Assembly: GCA_942486035.1 (NCBI GenBank)
Contig: CALNXK010000038.1
Coordinates: 366,001 to 430,000, forward strand
Direction: 5' to 3'
DNA from: Porites lobata
Taxonomy: Eukaryota; Cnidaria; Anthozoa; Scleractinia; Poritidae
Length of the DNA: 64,000 nt
A program made the translations under genes and the position numbers. This document shows positions 57,234-64,000 of this stretch, in pieces. Numbering within the stretch: the first letter of the stretch is position 1; the number at the start of each line of letters is the position of its first letter. Under the pieces are notes generated by a model. That model ran no database searches. It had not been told where the DNA came from and saw nothing but the letters and a program-made list of their open reading frames with translations.

Positions 57234-58028
57234 ATGAAGCCCTCCAATTTCTTGTACGACTTTTAATCAAGGACTGAGTTATTCCGCGCTAAACACTGCC
57301 CGCTCTGCTCTTTCTGCAATTATTATAACGGAAGGTGGGGAGTCTTTCGGTACTAATTGCGTTGTAACTCGATTTATGAAAGGAGTCTTTGAATCACGGC
57401 GACCAAAACCTAAGTACGCAAAAATTTGGGATGTCGGAGTAGTTTTGAAACAGTTGTCTACGTTATACCCGTATGACAAATTGGCACTGAAAGATTTGAC
57501 GTATAAAGTTTTCATGTTAATCTTACTAGTCTCGAGTCAACGAGGACAAACTGTACACTCTTTAGATCTTAAGCACCTTTGTGTGGAAGAGGACAAATAC
57601 ATATTTGACATTGATGAACACATGAAGACCAGTAGTCCAAGGACCCTAATACAAGAATCGAAATAGCTAGATATGAGCCGGATGTTTCCATTTGTCCTTT
57701 CACTTGCCTTAAGGCGTATATTAACAGCACAAAAGTTTTGCGTAAAGATGAAACGAAATTATTTGTTAGTTATGTTAGGCCACATAAACCTGTCTCCAGG
57801 GACACAATTTCCAGGTGGACTAAGGAAACCCTCCACCTTTGTGGGGTGGATATCAAAGTGTTCTCCGCCCATAGCACTAGGTCGGCCTCTGTTTCAAAAG
57901 CCAGTGCCAAAGATGTCCCTGTTCACGAGATCATGGCCAGGGCTGGCTGGAAATCCGCAGAGACTTTTCATAAATATTACAATAAGCCTGTTGTTCAAGA
58001 AAACAGTGTGGCCTCTGCTGGGCGCTAG
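56771..58028 (+). pseudogene. DIRS tyrosine recombinase
   Basis: The N-terminal part (56771-57277) overlaps the RNase H frame and contains the core-binding helix SWRSGTQKQYQTYLNKW. The frame changes near 57272 and again near 57665. The catalytic residues are present but spread over frames: Arg in LLVSSQRGQTVHSLDL, His-x-x-Arg in SAHSTRSAS, and Tyr in FHKYYNKPV. The last block (57738-58028) is intact. The DIRS copy uses such an enzyme for integration. Confidence 0.75.
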
Positions 58029-58329
58029 CCCACACTAGGCCTTTCATCATGTCTATTTTAGACCTGGTCGGGATTAGCAAATTAGCAAGTTTATATATGG
58101 AAAAAAAAAAAAAAAACACTGTTGTATTATATTGTGTTTATTATTGGGGTTGCTTCTGCCAGAGGCTACTCTGCATCTGGCCTTGGGTTATCTGTACCTC
58201 TCGTTGGGCCTATCGCATGGGCGCATCAACCCTTTGAAGTCTCATGTGATCTCTCGCCTTCTGTTGTCATGTGATAGAATCTCAATCAAACTTCAACTTA
58301 CAGGTAAGTCTCGTTTAATTTCCCAATTC

Positions 58330-58982
58330 AAGTGAAAAGATATTGCTAAAATGGGGTATGTTGATACAGACCAAGCTTTGAGAAAGCATATCGACTCTGA
58401 GGATAAAAAAACCTACGCTGTCAAAAGGACGGGTCAGGTCCGCTGGTATACTTTTATAAATGAATCCGGTTTTTACTCATTAATATTGTCTTCAAAGTTG
58501 GGCAACATCAAAAGTGCTCCCATCAATCAGAAAATATGGGCAGTACAAACTATTTGACAATCCTAATAACAACATGTTTAAAATAGAAAATGAGACTGAC
58601 TTGGATTACAAGGTTGTGCAATACATCAGACAATTCTATCCTGAAGCCATCATTATTGCCGGATTGGGTGAAAATCAAGATACAGCAACAAAAACGTATC
58701 AATTCATGGCGCAAAGGTTATATGAAAGGCCAGCCAGATATTATGATCATGAATTACCATTATCAATATTTTGGGCTTTGTATTGAATTTAAGAGCCCCT
58801 CAAATAATTACAGAATCAGTAAGGCCAAACTGGAGATGCGCGAAAGATACCATCAAAATAATTATAGATTCCTTATATCCAATGATTATGATAATATCAT
58901 TGCCTATCTAAATAAACACATGTCAGGAGTCCGCATTCCGTGTAAATATTGCTCCAACGCATTCTATAACAAACAAACGTAA
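58330..58982 (+). pseudogene. BRO-N gene, second part, fused to VRR-NUC-like nuclease
   Basis: Continues the BRO-N domain (VDTDQALRKHIDSEDKK, INESGFYSLILSSKLG, LPSIRKYGQYKLF). A segment NETDLDYKVVQYIRQFYPEA follows, then a nuclease-like end KGQPDIMI ... FGLCIEFKSP. Here the Asp and Glu-x-Lys pattern resembles VRR-NUC/PD-(D/E)xK nucleases. The last motif is C-x2-C near the end. Frames change near 58530 and 58690. BRO-N domains are common in large DNA viruses; the fusion is notable for a Polinton. Confidence 0.6.
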
Positions 58983-59025
58983 AAATCACATCTCCAAAGT
59001 TTTCACAAAATAAATATATAATATA

Positions 59026-59214
59026 TTATACGGAATCATTTTTAAAGCTTTTGTCCGAGCAACAATCTTTATCTGGTGGAACCAGCTTAAGCACCATGTA
59101 TATTCCACCGAATCGAAAAATGTCAATATCTACACGAAAATTAAATAATGAACGTGGCCTTGCATCAAACACCAAATCAAAAACAGTCCAAAGAGACATA
59201 AAAATTGCACTCAA
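59026..59214 (-). other. Unassigned ORF in the Polinton tail
   Basis: 62-aa minus-strand ORF with no motif. The interval 58983-59290 otherwise shows no clear gene. Confidence 0.2.
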
Positions 59215-59291
59215 ATCTGCATTATAGCAAATAATCCTTTACAAAGAATCAAGAGCTCCAGAACATGGATTTTTGCTTTGCGCTGGACTGA

Positions 59292-59537
59292 ATTTTAGGT
59301 AAATGCCATATTGATGATAATTGGACTTATAAAGGAGCCATTTTACTTGAACCAGAAGCGGTATTACAAAGGGCACAATATATATGTGGTAAAACATTTC
59401 ACCTTGGACCAGTACTTGATATGTATAAAAAAGCAGTTATTCATGAAGATCCAATAACCAGTAGAAAAGTGGAAATGATTGAAAAAGGAGATGTTGATAG
59501 ACTAGATTTTGGTTGTAAAAAATATAGAAAAAGATAA
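59292..59537 (+). CDS. Conserved-looking Polinton small ORF
   Basis: 82-codon open stretch ending TAA (59535-59537). No start codon at its left edge, but coding-like: KCHIDDNWTYKGAILL ... FHLGPVLDMYKKAVIHED ... basic C-terminus KKYRKR. It lies downstream of the BRO gene and is not in any family I can name. Confidence 0.4.
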   Translation: MLGKCHIDDNWTYKGAILLEPEAVLQRAQYICGKTFHLGPVLDMYKKAVIHEDPITSRKVEMIEKGDVDRLDFGCKKYRKR

Positions 59538-59906
59538 ATATCAATCCCACACAAGATTAACAATGAAAACAAAAATAGTATAAAGTAAAAAGTTATACAA
59601 ATATGGAAATATGACTGGATTAAAATGGTATTAATTCTTCCCATAAGGGCAATCTATAATATCTATAGAGTGCCGCCTTACCCTACTTGCCAATATCCTA
59701 TCTATATATGGCTTATAGGAATTAATTCAAGATTACCAATACTATCATCATTATTATTACCATTTCTATGGAAAATAACCTGGCCTGAGGGAATAGGCCC
59801 CTGCCAGCACTGATAAACAAATCTATCCGTCCGAATTGATAATCTCATTTTTAGATCATGTTTATATAGATTAAAGTAGATTGTAATTTTTTCCTTTATT
59901 ATTATT
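59538..59906. other. No gene recognised
   Basis: AT-rich interval within the Polinton between two small ORFs. Overlapping short ORFs in both strands have no motif. Confidence 0.35.
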
Positions 59907-60101
59907 TTATCTGATAGATTTACCGTGTTTAAATAAAATAAAGTTCAAAACTCCGGGCTCTTCCTCTAGCTTCGCATATCGAAGACTACCTAAAACTACC
60001 GTGATTTCGCACGGCTTACCTGTTTCTAAATGTTCAGATAACAAGGCTTTGGTCATTAGCTCCATAGCCTCTGAAGAGACCATGTTGCGCGACCTTATCA
60101 T
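59907..60101 (-). CDS. Small ORF next to the right TIR
   Basis: 64 aa from ATG 60101: MIRSRNMVSSEAMELM ... KPCEITVVLGSLRYAK ... Unbroken and adjacent to the right TIR. No recognised family. Possibly a small regulatory protein of the element. Confidence 0.4.
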   Translation of the reverse strand: MIRSRNMVSSEAMELMTKALLSEHLETGKPCEITVVLGSLRYAKLEEEPGVLNFILFKHGKSIR

Positions 60102-60124
60102 AATTCCTTATTCGTATTAACTCC

Positions 60125-60270
60125 CCTATGGGCTACTAATATAAGGCGCCATCTCTTTAAGCCATTTTCATAACCTGGGTCAGCCACCCTTTCTGGAATT
60201 CCCCAGTTGGCCACTTCCAGGAATTCCAGAATATGGAAAATGCGCTTGTACCACCATGTCCTATACTACT
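60125..60270. repeat. Right TIR of the Polinton
   Basis: Inverse complement of 31622-31765, followed by the AGAGGC target duplication (60271-60276). Confidence 0.8.
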
Positions 60271-60299
60271 AGAGGCAACCAATTAAATGAGGTTGTCAG

Positions 60300-60775
60300 T
60301 GGGGTGGTGGCTTTGACGGTTGATGGTAATTTTTTCAAAATTTGACGGCTGACGGTTAAATTTAAGAGATTTGATGGTTAAAGGGTTATTTAGTGGAAAT
60401 GTAGTCTAAAGTTAAACTACATATTAACATCTTCGTCAATTAGTCTTAGCTATTGTGGTTTGACGGTTACGTGGCCTTTTGTTTTCAACATTTTGGAGTA
60501 TTTTCAGATATAAGTAGGTTGTAAGATCTTGTAATGTCTAAAACTAGTGTTTTTGAGAACACGAGAACTGGTTTTTCCAGTCTAGAGATTCTTCAGGAGC
60601 CAGGATCCCTTGAAGATGAGCTGAAATAGTTAGATTTAAAATACATTGAAACTTTCTAACGGTTAACCTTAACTGCATTCTTGACGATTGACACTAAAAA
60701 TAACCTTTTTGGACGGTTTACGGTTGGTTTTTAGGCTATTTGACGGCTTATTTTTAACCCTATTGAGACCCTCAT
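60300..60775. repeat. TGACGG-rich degenerate repeat region
   Basis: Repeated TGACGGTT / TTGACGGCT / GACGGTTTACGG motifs, about ten copies, irregularly spaced, between the Polinton and the following spacer. Could be the remains of an unclassified element. No ORF. Confidence 0.5.
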
Positions 60776-62160
60776 ACATTTTCTCCAGTAAAAAATGAAA
60801 GTTGAAGTTTGGTGTGTCTGATCATGACTTATGACAAAAATTTTCAAAAACATATTTTGTTTTAAGGAATTGCTTTTAGCTTGGTCACGCTTTTCGTCTC
60901 GCTCCAGGAACTATCTTTAAGACAATATCATTAACTTCTGGATCACCTGGAAGATTTTAAAGCAGGCTTTCGCCCACAACCATTCTAACTTCCAATTAGT
61001 GTAATCTACGTCTATGTGGGAAGTATTTTATAATCTGCAAGCCTCATCTAGCCACTCTTAACCGAAATGAACCTGTATCTTCGTGTAGACAAGCTAGTAA
61101 ATTTCTTTTGAAAAATTTAAAGTCTTCTTTTGTTACACAATAGAATCCATGGAAAAGAGCGTTGTATCTATAGAAACCGTATTTCAAAATTTAAGCTATA
61201 ATCAGCGTACCGTTGCAATATACCATTAGGCTATTTTATCTCAAGGGTACTGCACCATTTGTGTAGTACGAAATTATGTAGTTATAAAATAGTTGGTCAA
61301 TCTCCAGTTGATAAAATATTGCACTCCTAATATTCTCCCTCTAGTACTTCTATTGTGCACCCGATCTGACAGTAGTTCTGCATCAGCTATAATCAAGTGA
61401 CTTGGGTAAGGGACGGACCATTAGAAAAGTGATGGGGGGGGGGAACAAAAAAAAATTCATGCAAGGGAAAATACCAAGAAAATAAATTCATGCAAAGAAG
61501 AAGGTAAAGAAAAAAAATTCATGCAGAAGGAAGGTCCAATTGTGACTTTTTCAGAAATCAACAATATTACCAGGCACAATATGAATAAACAAAAATCACT
61601 TTCTTCTTATTGAAAGGAGACAATTAGAGCCTTGTTTTTGTTTTAAATTGCAGCTAGTGTACCTACAACATACACTACTGTATTATAATAAAAATAACAA
61701 AATAAAATTTGTAATACATAAATATTAGAATTTGGTGGCTTTGTAAATATTCTATAAAATTATTTGTGCCCGCAATAAAAATTAGAGGATGGGTCTTACC
61801 GCCTTGACTAAGAATTCGAATTCTATAATACAAAGAAAAAGTGCATTCACACGTAGTAGTAAGGGACTGTGCAATAATTATCAGGAGGGGGGGCTGAAAA
61901 ACTAGAGGGGGGGCATTACATAAAATTGCTGCCAAGATAGGGGGTGCTCAAAGTAAAATCACTCATTTGACGGAGGGGGGCCTTAAGTTTTATTCGAAAT
62001 GTAAATAAAATTAAACACAATAAAAGATTCTCAATACAGGCATCATGATAGACTGTAACAAATATCAATACGAACAGCTGTTAAACGATTATTGAAAATA
62101 TTCCACCAAAATGAAAAGCAAATTCACAACTGATCAATTTTAACCTGTCTTCCAATTAAT
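60776..62160. other. No gene recognised
   Basis: AT-rich spacer. Contains a G-run (61435-61442), a tandem AAATTCATGC(A/G)A repeat at about 61445-61530 (three copies, 35-45 bp spacing) and a G-run-rich segment (61885-61985). Confidence 0.4.
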
Positions 62161-62170
62161 TCAGCTGATC

Positions 62171-62650
62171 CTATGTAAAGCAAAAGTCATGAACTTGTTT
62201 TTCAGCTTCCCCTATAAAACAATGGGAATCAAACAGATCTCGTAGACAAGCTTTGTCGGTTTTTGATGTGAATAAAAGTAATGTTTCTTCATCGACTGAA
62301 TCGATTTGCTGAATTCCATATATATCTGGCTCATAACAAAGTTCATCAGGCTCTCCTCCCAAGGATCTAAATATAACGAAGGCTCTTTTTCGTCTTTTAT
62401 TTGAAGCGTTCAATCTCCTGTTCTTTGATTTTTTTCTCTGCTCCTTTCTCTTTCTGGCTTCAGAAGTCTTAGATTTTGAGCCAATGTGGTAAGCACCCCG
62501 GTACTTAGCAAATGCTTTGTCTAAATCTTCAATCAAGCGATCAATATCCTTCTGGATACTAGATGTTACATAATAACGTTTGTCATTATTGAAGCTGTGA
62601 TGGCAGCTCAGTCCAGTTTTGAGTTTACCAGTGTTTCCAGACGACGACAT
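62171..62650 (-). CDS. Hypothetical basic protein (159 aa)
   Basis: Intact ORF from ATG 62650 (MSSSGNTGKLKTGLSC). It has a central basic cluster (RKRKEQRKKSKNRRLNASNKRRKR, NLS-like) and an acidic C-terminal half. No homology recognised. It could be the last exon of a host gene or a single-exon element ORF. No splice evidence seen. Confidence 0.45.
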   Translation of the reverse strand: MSSSGNTGKLKTGLSCHHSFNNDKRYYVTSSIQKDIDRLIEDLDKAFAKYRGAYHIGSKSKTSEARKRKEQRKKSKNRRLNASNKRRKRAFVIFRSLGGEPDELCYEPDIYGIQQIDSVDEETLLLFTSKTDKACLRDLFDSHCFIGEAEKQVHDFCFT

Positions 62651-63096
62651 CCAACAAGTAAGCTGTTTTATACTGTTCTCTTTTACTATGGTTAAGTTGG
62701 TTTGGCAACAAACCTCTGTTTTTGTTACGTGCAGACATTTTCCAAAAGCATCATTTTCTTACTCGTTGAGATAACGAGGTATATTTTTTGTCAACTGATC
62801 CCACATTTAGGCCTTAAATTTTGATCCCCGATCCCGTGAATTTTTTTGATCCCTGGATTCAATCTGGGTTAAATTAACTGAAAAAAGTGTTTCTCTTTTT
62901 GATTTCTTTTACAATTAGTCACATCATCTACTGACTGGAGAATTAAGGTTGGTTCCAGTCTGTTCTTTTGAGTTATCATAATTTCTATGCAGGAAATATA
63001 TTTTTTAAAAATCTCCCAGCCAGCAAACATTTGCCTGAAGGACAGATATTTTGAACCATGATGAAAAACGTGTCTGCTTATATCCTGTCTTTGCAG

Positions 63097-63229
63097 ATAG
63101 CGCAATTAAGGTACGAGAATAAAAACTTAAAGGAGAGGATAAGAGTATTGACAACAATGAGCGACGAACGATTAATGGAATATAAGGAATGTAGGAGACA
63201 ATTAGAGATGAGAGGTGAAATGCCCTTTT
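63097..63229 (+). CDS. Coiled-coil gene exon A' (paralogue of 30264-30396)
   Basis: Same 133-nt length, same upstream TGTCTTTGCAG and downstream GTAATG. It encodes IAQLRYENKNLKERIRVLTTM ... closely matching exon A. The upstream intronic 45 bp (TGAAAAAC..TGTCTGCTTATATCCTGTC) also match the 30221-30263 region, so this is a segmental duplication, not convergence. Confidence 0.55.
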
Positions 63230-63547
63230 GTAATGGGGTATTTTATTTTCACTTCACTTAGTTTTAATTGGAAGTTTTGTAACATAAGATATGTAGTTTT
63301 TCTCTTATGAATAATTTAACACTATTATATTTATTATCACTATTATTATTACTATTATTTCTAAAATGACTGACAAGAGATGAAAACAAACCCATAATGA
63401 CTTACATGTTGGTCCAAGATTGTAAGAAAGCAACTATCAAAAAAGAGAAGTTGGAGGAATATGAATACAAAGTGTTTGTTGGGCTTCACTGTCAACTCCT
63501 GCTAAAACCCTAAAAACCCACATTTTAAAGACAGATACTTGTATGCA

Positions 63548-63870
63548 CAGGTGTCTTATGGTTTGTCAACTGAGGAAGCTCTATGGCTTGTGTCAAGGCA
63601 CAATATTCTCTCCGCAAAGAGAACACACGTTTAAGAGAAAGACTAAGAAGTCTGGAGAGTTTTGTAAAGGTGAGTGGTGAATTGCAATAACAAACAAATT
63701 TAGTGTTGTAAAACCTGCTTATAAATAAACATTTTTTGATAAATTGTCACATTCAGTGAAATTTACATGCATCATTCCCCAATGTTAGCATGTATGCTCA
63801 GGTGTATTGTGGTTTGTCAACTGAAGAAGTTCTATGGCTTGTGTCAAGGCACAATATAACAGCAGCTATG
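63548..63870. repeat. Partial local duplication of the exon segment
   Basis: About 60 bp (CAGGTGT...GGTTTGTCAACTGA(G/A)GAAG(C/T)TCTATGGCTTGTGTCAAGG) of the 63548-63612 region recurs at 63799-63863 with a few changes. The second copy then diverges after CACAATAT. Confidence 0.6.
63583..63669 (+). CDS. Coiled-coil exon, likely next in the gene
   Basis: From ATG 63583 (MACVKAQYSLRKENTRLRERL..) to a GTGAGT donor after 63669. The heptad pattern fits the other coiled-coil exons. The acceptor is uncertain (AG at 63577-63578). Confidence 0.4.
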
Positions 63871-64000
63871 CATCATTTGGTCATTTCATCATGATATGAA
63901 GTGTAGTCTCCTTTAATTCTCATAAATTTCATTTTTAATTTCATCCAATTTGTAAGGTAAAACGTGTGACAAAATCATATAAAGTGTAAACTTGACCCTC

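Larger units (their letters stand above)
51179..58329 (+). mobile_element. DIRS-type tyrosine-recombinase retrotransposon
   Basis: Gag-like ORF, RT-RNase H and tyrosine recombinase in the order of DIRS elements, with overlapping ORFs and no LTRs. Inverted end repeats of about 38 bp (51176-51212 and 58240-58280, CTATCACATGAC..) fit DIRS-type split or inverted ends. No target duplication other than shared TTC. It contains two later insertions (53229-54697 and 54820-56005). Original length is about 4.5 kb. All genes are damaged except Gag. Confidence 0.85.
31622..60270. mobile_element. Polinton/Maverick (adintovirus-like) element, heavily invaded
   Basis: Terminal inverted repeats start AGTAGTATAGGACATGG at 31622 and end with the complement at 60270. 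The first 75 bp are nearly identical and similarity fades over about 145 bp. Both sides are flanked by AGAGGC (31616-31621 and 60271-60276), the 6-bp duplication typical of Polintons. Gene remnants fit: protein-primed PolB, packaging ATPase, capsid-like protein, integrase C-terminus, fibre-like and BRO-N genes. Total length is 28.6 kb, of which about 18 kb is later insertions, leaving roughly 10 kb. The element has therefore also lost much (PolB palm, integrase core, protease and most of the capsid genes are not visible). All large genes are disabled. Confidence 0.85.

Noticed and set aside
56771..58028. Tyrosine recombinase as a Crypton element
   Set aside because: It is linked to Gag-like and RT-RNase H genes in DIRS order, so DIRS fits better than Crypton.
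1..64000. CRISPR arrays, rRNA and tRNA genes
   Set aside because: No regular spacer-repeat array and no recognisable rRNA or tRNA cloverleaf was seen by eye; the genome is eukaryotic.

Overview
This is repeat-rich animal DNA, most likely from an anthozoan cnidarian (stony coral or relative). The inference rests on intron-bearing eukaryotic genes with GT..AG junctions, AT-rich spacers, and a mix of ankyrin/DUF6589 proteins, RecQ-like multicopy helicases, Polinton, DIRS, Penelope, Kolobok-like and CR1/L2-like elements that I associate with coral and sea-anemone genomes. No bacterial operons, rRNA, tRNA or CRISPR array were seen.

Left part (0.8-16.7 kb): a plus-strand gene with ankyrin repeats and a DUF6589-like C-terminal region (exons near 800-1318, 1755-2041, 3199-5515) converges on a minus-strand gene (about 10103-5843) that joins an OTU-like domain, a C2H2 finger and a RecQ-type helicase. 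That gene is interrupted by one in-frame stop. Next to it is a 6.2 kb unit with inverted ends (about 10449-16680) carrying a second, broken OTU-like gene.

16.8-31 kb: an APE-type LINE with a 2A-like motif, then mostly non-coding DNA with foldback MITEs, a degenerate tandem array (22.3-22.75 kb), a 5'-truncated LINE relic and two exons of a coiled-coil host gene (30264-30396, 31267-31366). A paralogous exon lies at 63097-63229.

31622-60270: one Polinton/Maverick (adintovirus-like) element with terminal inverted repeats and a 6-bp target duplication (AGAGGC), sitting between exons of the coiled-coil gene. It retains damaged pieces of a protein-primed B-family polymerase, a fibre-like protein with tail-fibre-type repeats, a packaging ATPase, a capsid-like protein, the C-terminal part of an integrase, and a BRO-N plus nuclease gene. 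It is heavily invaded. A Tc1-like element (33531-34568) and a Ty3/gypsy-like LTR element with an inverted RT-RNase H block (34586-39237) interrupt the polymerase. A Penelope-like element with inverted ends bearing hammerhead ribozymes (39414-44282) itself contains a TTAA-flanked THAP/Kolobok-like element (39981-44055). A foldback unit lies at 47755-48329. A DIRS element (about 51179-58329) splits the BRO gene and contains two 9-bp-TSD elements (53229-54697, carrying a RecQ fragment, and 54820-56005).

The end of the window (60.3-64 kb) has a low-complexity TGACGG-rich repeat, an unassigned minus-strand ORF (62171-62650) and more coiled-coil exons. Almost every mobile-element gene carries stops or frameshifts, so the window reads mainly as a stratified record of insertions. 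Family names come from motif recognition and were not checked by any search.
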